The notes: a model not told the origin generated them from the sequence alone. A stretch of 64,000 nucleotides of DNA from Bathynomus jamesi (GCA_023014485.1 JAJOZX010002713.1:310001-374000), one strand, 5' to 3'. Shown: positions 11,641-23,120, numbered from the stretch's first letter. Numbers and translations: made by a program.

Positions 11641-11742
11641 ATTATAGAAGTACTGTGAATTAACTTTTATCGCTTCTTTAGCGTCGTCGTCTTCTTTTTC
11701 TGTATACTTCTCAATTAGTTCCTGTATGACGTCATCGATACT

Positions 11743-12800
11743 CTACAGTTCATCATTTAATATTTTTCTGATGTTCTTATCTTTACAGTTACTTAATTTT
11801 GCACTCACTCTTTTTCTCTTTCGGAACAATGACCTCTTTTTTCTCTCGAACCTGCTTCTCTTTCCTGTTTGTTGTATTTTTGGGACGTGTATTTCCACAA
11901 TTTCCAGCGTCTTTTCCTCTAAAGTCATTAGCATCTCTTCCGATGTCTTGGCCTCGAAAATGATTATCCAATCTATTACATCCATGCTGGATGCAACATC
12001 TTTCCAGTTTATAGCGTTGAAGTGAAAATTAAAAATTTCGAATTTGCTTCTTTCTGATGTTCGTGTTCTTTCCTTTCCTGTTGCTTTTATATTGGTTGTT
12101 ATTTTAATAATGTTATGGTCCGATATTATAGTTGGAGATATTTCTACGTTATGAATTAGGTTGCTGTTGCTTGTGAATACCAAATCTAGGCAGTTGTTTT
12201 TTCTTGTGTTTTCTGTTATTTCTTGCGTTAATATAAATTCATCAGCTAGAGCTAGTAGCATTTTTACCTGCTCCTGGTCTTCCCGTGTGCCCCCATTGTC
12301 CAGGTGTATACATATATTTTTTCTTATTCTTTTATATTTTATGAATGGAAAATTAAAATCACCACAGAGAAAAATATTTGGGGTTGGAGAGTGTAGATCT
12401 TTTACCCAGTTTCTCACCTCTGTAATGGAATCTGAAAATTTTGAGGTTGGCGTGTTTGGGGGTCTATACATTACAATTAGTACCATATTCAATTTTTCAA
12501 CTTTTGCTGCTACACATTCTACGCAGCTGTTTGAGGTACTTATAGTAATTTCTGCCATATGCCTTTCGCGTGTGGAAACAGCACATCCTCCTTTACGTCT
12601 CACTGTTCTGTCGGCTCGGAGTATGTTATAGTTGTCAATTTATATTACTTTTTTGTCAACACAGAACTCACAGTTTTCACAGTTCGCCTGGTAGTCCTTT
12701 AGGTGAGTTTCCGTGAGGCATGCAAAGTCTGCTCCGGCTTCTTGCATGAGTCCTTTCAGTTATAGAACTTTGTCTGGGGAATGATTTGATTTAAGGCTCT
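11743..12800 (-). pseudogene. APE-type endonuclease domain of a non-LTR retrotransposon
   Basis: A 286-codon frame (12603 to 11743) matches the apurinic-endonuclease-like domain that nicks target DNA for reverse transcription. It has VLIVMYRPPNTP, the GDFNFP motif with the catalytic Asp and Asn, a central FTSNSNLIHNVEI block and the SDHNII motif with the catalytic His. Upstream (about 12800-12603) the frame reads on, through interruptions, with IRANLQSLKSN and ADFACLTETHL, the canonical start of the domain with its catalytic Glu. After position about 11750 the protein should continue into linker and RT; instead it runs into the C-terminal tail. The clade is not certain. Confidence 0.85.
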
Positions 12801-13700
12801 GAAGGTTGGCTCGGATTATTTTTATTTTTTCTCTGTCGTTTTCGCATACAGGTGGTTCCGATTCGTTTTCCGATGGTGGTGCCGGTTTCGTTGCCTTGTG
12901 GTCGTCCGAGAATTTGCCTTTTTTTAATCTTTGTCGGTACCTGTTGTCCCGATAACGCATGAAGTGTCTTTGTGGGTGCCTTCTGTCCGGCTCTCGGATT
13001 CCTATATTTGTCAGCTGACTTTGTATTTGCTGGATAGTATTTAGCAGCTGAATTGTGTTGGCTACGTCCAAAAAATTGGTACCCGTCTTTGATATTCGTT
13101 TTTCCTGTTCACTCGTTGCGTTCCTTTGAGGGTGGTAGTAACGGCATTTTTGTCCGTATTTGCACCTCCCATATCTTGCATAGGTGTTGCAGAGAGTAGC
13201 TTTACTTCTTGTTATCTTATTATTTTCAATGTTTTTAATTTTGGTATTATCATTATTTTTCTTTGGCTGTTTATTTCCTACGCTCGTTGGACAGTTTTAC
13301 TACCTCGCAACTTTTACTTATCTCTCTTCTTTCATCTATGTCTTCATTCTGTATTATATTGTTTATATTGTTATTCGTTATTATATTGTTGTTCGATATT
13401 TCCTCCTTCCTCTCATCCACCCGAATTTTCATTAGGACATTTCTGGACTCTTCTTTCCCCATAATTTCACCCTATTCTGTAACACTCAAGTTTGTTTTCT
13501 CCATTTCTTTAAATACCGCGAAGGAGTTTACAGTCTGTGTACATGTGTCACACAGAAATTTGATTCCCACGATCTGTTTCGCGTTCGAGACAAAAGATAT
13601 TTTCCTATCATCCCAATTCATGCAGGTTTTGACAGAAATAGCATCTTATTGCTGCATTTTCAGTTGTTTCCAGATTACACAAATTGCAGATTAGGTGAGA
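12800..13700 (-). pseudogene. Non-LTR retrotransposon ORF1 remains with a CCCH zinc finger
   Basis: Minus-strand fragments upstream of the endonuclease. Near 13600-13530 is a CDTC-containing block, near 13462-13271 a polar Asn-rich stretch, and near 13200-13130 the string CNTYARYGRCKYGQKC followed by RYYH, a C-x8-C-x5-C-x3-H zinc finger of the RNA-binding CCCH type. A basic RxxxRYRQRLKKGK segment follows near 12960. Stops and frame shifts separate the pieces. The finger would bind the element RNA in the ribonucleoprotein particle; that role is inferred from other ORF1 proteins. Confidence 0.6.
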
Positions 13701-14930
13701 ATTTGAACCCATGGTCATGCTATTCATTAATTAGCGTAAAAAGAAATACACCCACAAATTATTTATTTATTTATTTTTTTCCTTTCTTTCTCTTTTCTTT
13801 GTTTGATGGTCACGAGGGTTTTATGACCTTTGCGTTTTATGACCTTTTTCCTGCCTTGTTTCAAAATTTTTCGAATGCCAACCGTGTTACGGTTTAAATA
13901 TATACGTTAAACTGGTGATAATTTATGTAAATTTTATTGCACTTTCTGAATTTTACTGAATTTCACTTAATAGGTTATATGCACGGATTCACTGATACTT
14001 TATACACTTTCGGGTGTAAACAGAATAAACCGCCGAGTAGTTTATTCCCTTCTTATTTGGGTGTTAATACAGAGAGAGACACAACACGTCCATTCCCCAC
14101 AAGGTCCTTCTGTAAAAGGCTTGGATTATCTTCTAAACATCTGCGAATTATGTGCGCAGAACCATCATATCCTTTTAATGTCACAAAACCAAAGTTGGGG
14201 AAATTCCAGCCCAAAAGCCCTAATCAGTCGATTGATGTTAGTTTCAAAATGAGAAGTAAACCAAACGAGGAAGTACAAGAAATTAATTCTAGAAGGTTAG
14301 TGTGGGTTCGCACATACAGTGATCGGTGTCGGGTATAGGTGACCCCATAATGAAAATTACATTTATAGATTGAATTAGACAATATATTTTACTAAACAAT
14401 AATAAAAACTGACTTGCGTACAATAAAAAGCATAATTTCGCGAAAAACAAGAGTACTTTTATTGTAATAGGCCATACTGGCTTTCTAGGGCTAAGTATTT
14501 GGGTCAAATCACCAACAACCTCTGTCCTAAAGCAAACATGATTATAATTATTAGTAACTTCCGATTCTGTACAGTGTGTTTCATTATAGTCGGTTATGAG
14601 ATGAGATAAATCTTCAAGCTGCTTTTGTTGTGTGTGCGTGTGTTTGTGTGTGTGTGCCCAAAAATATACACATCCAATATATATATAAATATGTACTAAT
14701 GATCGAGGAAAAAGTTAGCGAGATTGTTAATTTATGAAGATAATAAAACTGTCAAGATTTTAATCTTCATAGCCGTAGGTAATAAAACCCAAATTCGTGA
14801 AGCATCTCTCAGAATTTAGTCGAATAGTGAATTTAAAATAAGTGTAGAAGGCTTAATGGCTCTATGTTTGTATGAAACTACTCACATGTTATAATGTGGT
14901 GATGAATTGAATAGAGATAAGTTATGCGTC
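13700..14930. other. No gene recognised
   Basis: Moderately AT-rich sequence. The longest frame is 13937-14338 (+, 133 codons); it has no domain, repeat or signal I recognise and its composition is unremarkable. I do not call it a gene. Confidence 0.5.
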
Positions 14931-14940
14931 ATGCTACTCC

Positions 14941-15110
14941 CCAAATTGTTCATTCTGACAAAAGTCATGCTTGTCGCACCACCTTAGTCCTACAGCTTAA
15001 AGTGGAATGCGAACCACACCCCACCACGGGCCTAAGAAATTACAAAGTCCTCGCTCGGATTCGAACTCGAACTCATCTCCCGATCAACATCTCAGCGTAG
15101 TTTAATGGTA
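14941..15110 (-). mobile_element. tRNA-derived SINE copy
   Basis: On the minus strand it has a pol III B-box-like GAGTTCGAATCC near 15068, an A-box-like region near 15108, and the same tail as the other SINEs (CTGTAGGACTAAGGTGG, then CAGAATGAACAATTTGGGG). It is followed by a TA microsatellite. Confidence 0.65.
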
Positions 15111-15117
15111 TTGTATA

Positions 15118-15127
15118 TATACACACA

Positions 15128-15177
<50 letters not shown>

Positions 15178-15375
15178 GCCTATATATTTGTTTATTGGCA
15201 ATTTAATGTATTGGCTATTAAACTGGAATAGTTCTTGCTTTTATCACTAATATAATTTTTTTATATATATATATATATATATACACACACCCACACACAC
15301 ACAGTAATATATATATATAATATATATATATATAATTATATATATATATAACACAGTATATATAATATATATACG
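15118..15375. repeat. (TA)n microsatellites with CA runs
   Basis: Two long TA tracts (15128-15176 and 15260-15375) with interspersed ACACAC. Short ORFs read as Tyr/Ile repeats here and are artefacts of the repeat. Confidence 0.9.
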
Positions 15376-15540
15376 TCTTAAACTAAGAGAGGAAGAGAAA
15401 GGAGAGACAGAGGAGATCTTTGGGGGGTGAGAAGGTGGGATGTCCTTACCCCCCAAAGGGAAACCTAACCTAAGTCATAACTAAGAAGGAAGGAAAGAGA
15501 GATCTTTATTCCGCCGCAGTTCGCATCATTATTTATTTTA

Positions 15541-15741
15541 TTTTTTTCTGTTTAAAGTGCTTGCAACCCTGCTGGATTATTGACACCATTTTTTTTTTTG
15601 ACTCCCCGAAGGGAGATAGAAAAGGAAGAAAGAAGAGAAGGCATCATTATGTTTTTTCCTGTTTAAGGTGCTTCAACCCTGCTGGATTATTGATTTTGTT
15701 TTTTTCTGTTTAAGGTGCTTTCAACCCTGCTGGATTATTGA
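15541..15741 (+). repeat. Three direct copies of a ~42-bp unit
   Basis: The unit TTTTCTGTTTAAGGTGCTT followed by CAACCCTGCTGGATTATTGA occurs near 15543, 15651 and 15700. A purine-rich insert separates the first two copies. A second short duplication (GTTGCGAGATACCAC / GTTGCTAGATACCAC) lies at 15772-15845. Origin unknown. Confidence 0.75.
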
Positions 15742-16129
15742 AGCGGAGCAGGCCTCATATAGAGGAAGGTTGAGTTGCGAGATACCACTTTTTATTTTAA
15801 TTGTTCAGGTATACATTATTAGGGTGAGTTGCTAGATACCACCATTTATTTTAATTCACACGAGTTACCAAGGCAAACGAACTTTCCCCTTTAAGACAAT
15901 TAATTATTGAAACAATATTAACATTAAAAGAAATACATTTAAACCGAAATAAATATAGCACCATTCTGTTTATAAAATAAATAAATAGAAATTAAACACA
16001 CGCACTTTATCTTCTACTGTACAAAATCAGAAAAATAAAAAAGAAATCATTCCAATAACATATTCCTTTATTCATTTGTTTTCAAGCTAATTTCATACAA
16101 AAATATTAATGCACACTTTATATATATAA

Positions 16130-16483
16130 AATTATTTTAACTAACTTCACCTAAAGGCCTATTTACTTTTGTCATTTCTGTATATATATATATATATATA
16201 TTTTTTTTTTTTTAAGTTCGGAAGAACCGATTCGCCTCTATTTAAAAGGGCATATCTCAGCGGAAAAACAAAGAAAAAGTGAGAGGAAAGACAGAGGAAA
16301 AAGAAAGGGTGGAGGGGACAGTCGAAGTGGAAAAAGACCAAGGATGACAAGGACTGCAGGGTCGAGCCCCATCATCCTTGGGTGCTAGGGCCGGGAGGGC
16401 GCACGTGAAACCTCCAGGAACAAGCACGTACAAACGAGCACAAAGAGCACTCAAGAGCACGAGCTTAGAACCCCCTTGCGGGG

Positions 16484-16520
<37 letters not shown>

Positions 16521-16572
16521 TTTTAACTAACTTCACCTAAAGGTCTATTTACTTTTGTCATTTCTCTGTATA
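16130..16572. repeat. Direct repeats flanking a poly(A)-ended retroposon-like insert
   Basis: A 55-bp sequence (AATTATTTTAACTAACTTCACC and onward) occurs at about 16130-16185 and again at 16515-16572. Between them, read on the minus strand, is a ~290-bp GC-rich unit that ends in GGTTCTTCCGAAC plus about 12 A residues. The A tail suggests a retroposed transcript, but the long flanking repeats are better explained by local duplication of the surrounding TA-rich DNA. Not assigned to a family. Confidence 0.5.
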
Positions 16573-16619
16573 TATATATATATATACATATGAAATAGGA
16601 TCCCTCCTAAGGAGACGTA

Positions 16620-17938
16620 GTTTTACATTTAGGATAAAAACGAAGACGTAGAGCAAAAAAGTCATTATATTTGGCTGCAGCCGACGTTTCGGGCAACTCT
16701 ACCCATTTTCAAGGCCTAATAAATAAAAAGCTAAAATTAATGCATACATGACAAAAATATATGAATGTCAAAAACAAAAACTTTACAGTACAGAATAAAA
16801 CCCCAAGAATAAAAATAAAAAGCATAAAACAAGCATAAGCCAAAAACAAAAAGTAAAATTTATATACATGACAAATATACACACGATAAAAATAAAACTT
16901 AAAAACTAAAAACATTCAAACAAATTAGTTAAAAACTTCACTAATAAAAAGTTAAATGAAAAAACGCAAAAGTGCACCAAGCATACCATGCTCACTTGAC
17001 AGCCACAAACAACTGAGGTGAAAAGGAGACAGGGTCAAGGGGGGGGGGGGGAATTAGTTTGTAGGTATTAATTAATATAAAGGGGGTAACAACTAGAATC
17101 AATATTTAAACTGGAGTTCAGAAATTTAATGCACAGAGATTCGTAAATACGGAGAGAGGACGGGCATTTTAATGATTTAAGAATTTTAAAGTTATTAACG
17201 GAAATATCAACCTTACACTTAACACAATGATTTCTAATGACAGACTGTTCCTTTTTAGATAAAACTTTCCCTGTCCTATGGCTAATACCCATATGGGAGC
17301 AAAATCTTGCCTGCAAAGAACGAACTGTGCTGCCAACGTAGTTCCCCTGGGAACACTCAGGGCAGGTAAACAAATAAACGACAGAACAGTTCATCGCAGG
17401 GGGGATTTTGTCCTTACAACGGAAAAAACATTCAAGGGTATTATTATTTACAAAAGCAACCTTAAAATCAGTGTGAAAATAAAATTTCCTCACCACACTC
17501 AACAATTGCTTTTTCACAAAAGTGTTAAAATGGTAGAGGTCAGGTAAAACAATATATTTACAATTCTTAGGAACATCATACGTTGGGATAAGGTTGGGGG
17601 AATAAACATTATTAAGAAATTTACCAATAATACCTCGTACAAGATCCCGTGGAAAACCATTTTTAAAGAAAAAATCAGTAAGGAATTCAAACTCATTATG
17701 AAGCAGAGCAAAGTTTGAGCAAATATTATAAGCTCTATGCACTAAAGTGCGAATGGAACTTAGTTTGTAATTAAAATCGCAAAAACTATAAAAATTAAAA
17801 CCTAAACCCGTAAAAGTAGGCTTCCGGTATGTCGAAGTTAAAACAGTCGAGCCCGATTTGGAAACCAAAACATCAAGGAAAGGAATAGAACCTTGAACTT
17901 CCTTTTCCTGCGTAAATATAATGTTCTTATGCAGTGTG
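16620..17938 (-). pseudogene. Penelope-like element: RT end plus GIY-YIG endonuclease
   Basis: Minus-strand 3' half of a Penelope-like retroelement. From 17938 to about 17600 the frame carries the RT C-terminus and thumb-like region (TYRKPTFTGLGFNF, VHRAYNICSN). From about 17420 comes the GIY-YIG nuclease: CSVVYLFTCPECSQGNYVG, then STVRSLQARFCSH, with the GIY-like, YVG and Arg residues in order. The frame stops at 17068. The non-coding 3' end runs to about 16620 and includes CCCGAAACGTCGG, the position where such elements usually have a hammerhead-like motif. The core RT (YxDD) is absent because the element ends at an inverted junction at 17938. RT and nuclease together would prime reverse transcription at a nicked target; this truncated copy cannot. 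Confidence 0.85.
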
Positions 17939-18587
17939 TTCCTAAGAATTGTAAATATCTTGTTTTACCTGACCTCTACCATTTTAACACTTTTGTGAAA
18001 AAGCAATTGTTGAGTGTGGTGAGGAAATTTTATTTTCACACTGATTTTAAGGTTGCTTTTGTAAATAATAATACCCTTGAATGTTTTTTCCGTTGTAAGG
18101 ACAACATCCCCCCTGCGATGAACTGTTCTGTCGTTTATTTGTTTACCTGCCCTGGGTGTTCCCAGGGGAACTACGTTGGCAGCACAGTTCGTTCTTTGCA
18201 GGCAAGATTTTGCTCCCATATGGGTATTAGCCATAGGACAGGGAAAGTTTTATCTAAAAAGGAACAGTCTGCCATTAGAAATGATTGTGTTAAGTGTAAG
18301 GTTTTTAGTTTTTAAGTTTTATTTTTATCGTGTGTATATTTGTCATGTATATAAATTTTACTTTTTGTTTTTGGCTTATGCTTGTTTTATGCTTTTTAAT
18401 TTTTATTCTTGGAGGTTTTATTCTGTACTGTAAATTAGTTTGTTTTTGACATTCATATATTTTTGTCATGCATTAATTTTAGCTTTTTATTTATTAGGCC
18501 TTGAAAATGGGTAGAGTTGCCCGAAACGTCGGCTGCAGCCAAATATAATGACTTTTTTGCTCTACGTCTTCGTTTTTATCCTAAATA
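17939..18587 (+). pseudogene. Inverted, internally deleted copy of the same Penelope-like element
   Basis: Plus-strand copy fused head to head with the one on its left. It starts inside the RT C-terminus (VPKNCKYLVLPDLYHFN), carries the GIY-YIG core (LFTCPGCSQGNYVGSTVRS) and then jumps, at a GTTTTTAG-type microhomology near 18300, over about 300 bp that the left copy retains (16915-17216). The 3' ends are the same (TGCAGCCAAATATAATGACTT). The two arms differ by only a few substitutions, so they are the same age or recently homogenised. Confidence 0.85.
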
Positions 18588-18607
18588 TATATATATATAT
18601 ATATATA

Positions 18608-18640
<33 letters not shown>

Positions 18641-18702
18641 ATATGTTTACAATTTCGTAAATTTTTTTTTCGTTCATTTTATTAATTCTTTCGGTTTGAA
18701 AA

Positions 18703-18738
<36 letters not shown>

Positions 18739-19150
18739 TTATATTAAATTTCCATATGAAAACAGGTTTAATAATATGTCGAAGATATACTGAAATGTAT
18801 ATTAAATTTGGCAATAACAATTATTCTCATACAATAACGTTTATTTTCACGTTATGTTAGACGAGGAGGAAGTGGAGGCAGGTACCGGTACTTAAAAGAT
18901 TCACCCATATTAGCCCGAGGCTTTTTTGAAGGTCGCAAAGGTTGACAGCGAGCTGGCGAGAATGGAATGTGGGTCAAACTTTCACCAAAATACTCGCTTC
19001 CGTCTCCACTCGCTTCATGCGATTGCTTTTCCTGTATATAAATGTTTTTAGATTTTTTCATTTTCATAGTTATTGAAATGAATGAATAAAAAAATGGAAA
19101 GAAATGAATAAAATTACTTTTGATAGTGAAGGTAAAACCGAATTTAAAAT
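18588..19150. other. Microsatellites and unassigned AT-rich DNA
   Basis: (TA)n at 18588-18608, (CA)n at 18609-18638 and 18709-18737. A minus-strand frame at 18852-19067 (71 codons) is not recognisable as a gene. Another TA tract and a GA run follow at 19155-19203. Confidence 0.6.
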
Positions 19151-19262
19151 TCTTATATATATATATATATATATATTATATACAGAGAGAGAGAGAGAGA
19201 GATTTTTGTAACTGGAACCTAACCGTTGTGTAAATTACATTAGTAATAATAATAGCTAATTC

Positions 19263-19435
19263 GGTTTTCCTTTTCCCCGAATTGTTCATTTTGACGAGGG
19301 TCAAATTTTTCACTCCGCCTTAGACCTACAGTTTAACGTGGAATCACTGTAGCGGCTGAAATGTCAACACCTGATCTTTCAACCATCACCCCAGCGTATT
19401 AACCACTAGGATACCTAGGGTACCCATTTATCTAC
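19263..19435 (-). mobile_element. SINE copy with the common LINE-like tail
   Basis: Minus strand: GGTAGATAAATGGGTACCCT, an A-box-like TCCTAGTGGTTAATACGC, and the tail CTGTAGGTCTAAGGCGG, then AAAATGAACAATTCGGGG. It matches the second head and tail of the composite SINE at 9640-9942. The B box is eroded. Confidence 0.65.
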
Positions 19436-19619
19436 CATCCCAAGCAGACATTCAATAACTAAATACAAATTAATCACCCTCCTACGCGAGAAGTAAAAAG
19501 AATAGTATGGCAGCAAAACATGATAATGCACAAAAATCTTCTAGATTTGATGTCTGTGTCATAGGATATTACTGTGCTGTTAATGTCAGAGTAATGAAGA
19601 GTAGCGGCGCTAATTTTGT

Positions 19620-19795
19620 TTCCTGCGGTACTGAGCTGAACCACTCTGATGAATATATTCCTATAACGAACTGCATCCGACAAAATGAGGCTCAATTTAG
19701 TATGGCCGCAATGAATATATTCCTATAACGGCATGCATCCGAAAAATTGAGACTCAGTTAGTATGGCCGCAAAAAATAATAATGCACATTCTGGA
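19620..19795 (+). repeat. Short tandem duplication
   Basis: A unit of about 75-80 bp (GAATATATTCCTATAACG ... GCATCCGA ... GTATGGCCGCAA) is present twice in direct order, with a third partial match near 19505. Both copies start with the same ATGAATATATTCC. Whether it belongs to a Polinton terminal repeat could not be shown. Confidence 0.6.
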
Positions 19796-20069
19796 AATCT
19801 TCTATAGAGATGGTTGTTCAATGTTGCGAGGGATATTGTATAAAGGGGTGGGTTGGGGAAAACCGAGAAAAGTGTGGATGCAAATGCAAATATTGTCGTG
19901 GTAGAGACTGCAGGGGTAATACAACGCGCCCAGTTACACTGACAACCAATCATTACGAGCTGCTCTTAGTCTTTTGGGGCGGTGCTTGGGATTATGCGTA
20001 TAAAAGGAAATATTTTCACCTGGGAGTCACAGTAATTATTTTCACCAGTGAGTAAACATTCCCTCAGCC

Positions 20070-20249
20070 ATGAGTCAAGAAATTTATAGTTTACCAGATT
20101 TATATGAAGATGGTGACATTGTAGCATTGTCTACAATTAATCTTTTTAACGCTGCTGACCGGGATGGATTATTTCCAACGCAAACCGTTGATGATATTTG
20201 TAATGACACTCCTTACGATCCGACGCAAGGGACTGCCGTAGAAATGTAA
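20070..20249 (+). CDS. Small acidic ORF, unknown
   Basis: A 59-codon frame starting MSQEIYSLPDLYEDGDIV, acidic, ending at a TAA embedded in ATGTAAGT, which is also a good splice donor. The first coding exon of a larger gene is therefore possible. A similar acidic stretch after the Mutator-like element (23121-23173, ending SFEEPLSW) could be a later exon. It lies to the left of the Polinton protease and may be part of that element or of an unrelated transposon. I do not recognise it. Confidence 0.3.
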   Translation: MSQEIYSLPDLYEDGDIVALSTINLFNAADRDGLFPTQTVDDICNDTPYDPTQGTAVEM

Positions 20250-20440
20250 GTGTCTATAACTTTATGTTTTGGAGTCAATTACTCGCGAACTGTCAGAAAG
20301 AGGATTACTTCATCATAATATATATGGAAGGATGTAGTATATCGTCACATTAAAAATACTTCGTCTAGGTAATTGCAATTATGCTAAAATCGATTCATTG
20401 AATTTTTTATAGCAATCTTTTGCATGTTTTTTATAAATGT

Positions 20441-21037
20441 CAGTGGCGACTCGTGGTATAAATGTATGGGGGTGCGATTTCATAAAATTGTACGACAACA
20501 CGGACTCACAATAGGCTAGCGCGAATCCAACTGTCGCTCACAAGAGTACTTGTATTAACATATGCGGCTATGCCAGACGTACAATTCTAGTTAATTACAA
20601 ATAAGTAATAATTTCAACAAAATACATATAAATGGCTTATATCATTATTACTGAAGTAACTATTAGTAAAAATAAAGTTGTTATTATAAAAAAAATTCGC
20701 GATTGTACTTATATTTTCATTACAACAGCAAAATATAATTTATATTTACTTGAGCGAAAAATCTATCGCTCCATTCGGCTGCAATATTATTTTGTATTCA
20801 AACAGCAGTACGCTGGTTGAAGCTGTGCTATAAGTTTAGAATATTATGTACTGTATGAAGGCTTACTCAAAATGCCTCATGAATCATGATATGCCACATG
20901 AATTTTTAAAATATATTTCAAAAATATTTTTTTTAATATCTTAAAGTTAATATATTTTTTATCTGTTAAATTAATATTTATCGTTTCAAGCAAGGGGGAG
21001 CGACCGCTCCATCGCTCCTATACGCCAGTCGCCACTG
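20441..21037. mobile_element. hAT-type MITE with 8-bp target duplication
   Basis: Begins CAGTGGCGACT and ends AGTCGCCACTG, an 11-bp perfect inverted repeat. The 8-bp ATAAATGT is present directly on both sides (20433-20440 and 21038-21045). At 597 bp with no transposase it is non-autonomous. CAGTG ends plus an 8-bp duplication are the hAT signature. Confidence 0.92.
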
Positions 21038-21149
21038 ATAAATGTTATTCGTAATTATCTCTTAAAGGAACTTCTCTGAGCGGTTCAAAGATATCTTCAC
21101 ATTGTAATACTCTTACTATATGTATACTCTGTATATGTTTTTATTAAAA

Positions 21150-23120
21150 AATATTTATCGCCGCCATCTCATCGCCGTCGACTCATCGCCGCCAACTCAA
21201 CGCCAGCCAAACTCATCGCCGATCCAACTCATCGCCGATCCAACTCATTGCCAGTATGGCTCATAAAACAACGCAAATAATAGTAAAAAAAATAAAATGA
21301 TTAGGAAAGGAAAAGATGATTAATCATTATATTATTTATTATTTATTAAATTATTTATTAAAAAGGTTTAAAATTAGGATTAAAAAAGGGTTACATATTC
21401 ATTTAAGATTAATGGAAATTGTATGCAATCCCACGTAAATATTCTGTGGGGTCCGTTCCTCGAAGCTTGAAACTATTCTCAAAATCCGGTCATCGGCGTC
21501 GCGATATTTTTTAAGCTTTGAAGGTGGAGCACGACCTCCTACAAGCGATTCCAGATACTTGTCTCGTCCTTTCTGTATTTTTCTTAGTGCATCAATGAAT
21601 TTCCAGATAGTTGGATGATCCATTCCCAATTCTGTTTGTAGACGGCGATTTGCTGCTTCGGCATGGTTGTTCGTCCTATCTTCATTCCTTAATGTTCGAG
21701 CATACACATTCCACGTTTCGGGAGGAAATAGAGGGGCTCGTCTCCCATTTCCGCGTCTATTTAGCCGGCCGATATAATTATCCTCGAACCAGTTTAATAG
21801 TGGGATATGTTCCGCTGACAATTCATCAGCCAGGGCATCAATATAGGAATCTAAATGATTAACCGGTACAAAGGCTAGAGCAAGTATTATTTTTGCTTTC
21901 AAAGCAAAATCTGCATCATTATTGTATTGAGAAAAAGACCCCAATGCAGCCAAATGCTTTTGCAGGTTCTGACTTAAGTGAAAGAAACACCCTTTTATTT
22001 CGACTTAGGGAATATTTCTTTTATGGCAGTAAACGCTGCTAACTCAAAATCACATACAAGAGATTTAGGGTTTATGGTTGGCTCAATAGCTTTAATCATT
22101 TCAAACATTCGTAAGTATGTGACCCTTTGTTTGTTAGATAAAAGAGCATAAGTTATTGGCAGAACACCACCAAGTTTTATAAACTGTGCAAATAAGCCTG
22201 GAGCTACCTTAAATGTTCCATCAGCATACCAAATATCTGATGAAACTAAATGCTGCAGCCAGCTTTTCCTTCCAAATAATAAAATCCTGTCTTCACCGGC
22301 CCCGCTGTCCTTCAATAGGAAATCTTCTTCTGTGTCTGGACACATGGCAATGTTAACTGTTGAAGGTCTGGAGGGCTAGGTGGGGGGAGCACTAATTTCC
22401 TTCCTTTTTCGTCTTATTGTTTTCCTTATTGCTGACACAGTAGGTAACGATCCTTGGACCGTTTGAGAAACATTTGTTAAAACTTCATTAATAACAACAC
22501 ATGGACTTTCCATTGTTTCAACAGCACGCCTTTTCATTTTGGTTGTCACTTGTGCCACCTCTACATTAACTGCTGATGGATTATGAGAAGCGCATTTATT
22601 TCCTTCACTACAACTCCAAACTGTGTATGAATTCTGGCTTTACATCTGCAGTTGTTCACAACGCCAAAACATTAAGTCACTATCCACTTTGCTCACTTTA
22701 TCAAAAATAAATAGGTTACCATTGTTGGCAAATTTTTCTCTGCCTCGCTGGCTGGAAATATGCTCCATCTTGAAGGGTTTCTGAAGTTTAACAGTAGAAG
22801 CTTAACAGAAATATAAGATACTGATCTTTTTCAAGCTTAAGTAAAGTTGCCAGCTTTCTCTAGAAGAAAAACATGTTAATAAAGTAAAGTTGGTTGGTTT
22901 TCCTAGTTATTAATTAATAATATAGAAAATTTAGAATATAGAATCTTATATTATCAAAATATTCAAAATATAAAATATTTATAATTTCCATTGTGTATAT
23001 TGTGTATACATCTATATTTTTCTGGTGATGAGTTGACTGACGATGAGTTGGATCGGCGATGAGTTGGCAGGCGATGAGTCGGCGGCGATGAGATGGCGGC
23101 GATGAAAAGGTACCGACCCC
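21150..23120 (-). mobile_element. Mutator-like element with repetitive inverted ends
   Basis: The ends are inverted and made of tandem CATCGCCG/ACTCATCGCC units: left about 21157-21256, right about 23025-23105. The right end continues outward to GGTACCGACCCC. The left outer tip is eroded, so no target duplication can be shown. A broken MULE transposase lies between them on the minus strand. Confidence 0.75.
21399..22558 (-). pseudogene. MULE transposase (DDE), fragmented
   Basis: Minus strand, three pieces. The N-terminal piece 22558-22376 is basic and Ser/Thr-rich. The middle piece 22345-21995 holds the start of the catalytic core: WYADGTFKVAP, with the first catalytic Asp, then VLPITYALLSNK and SLVCDFELAAF, with the second Asp. 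The last piece 21953-21399 has the C-terminal region, with NNHAEAANRRLQTELGMDHP, a block typical of this MULE group. The C/H segment that should join the second and third pieces falls at the frame break near 21960-21995. The FLYWCH-type finger usually seen at the N-terminus of this group is not visible as an intact domain. Relatives act as cut-and-paste transposases. Confidence 0.8.

Noticed and set aside
13937..14338. 133-codon plus-strand ORF as a host gene
   Set aside because: No recognisable domain, no splice or codon evidence, and it is close to what chance gives in this composition.
16200..16500. A gene in the GC-rich stretch (68-codon minus ORF)
   Set aside because: The frame is short and covers a poly(A)-ended retroposon-like unit; nothing conserved is visible.
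17278..17547. ORFs on the plus strand and 17965-18234 on the minus strand with identical proteins
   Set aside because: They are antisense shadows of the GIY-YIG coding region in the two inverted Penelope-like copies.
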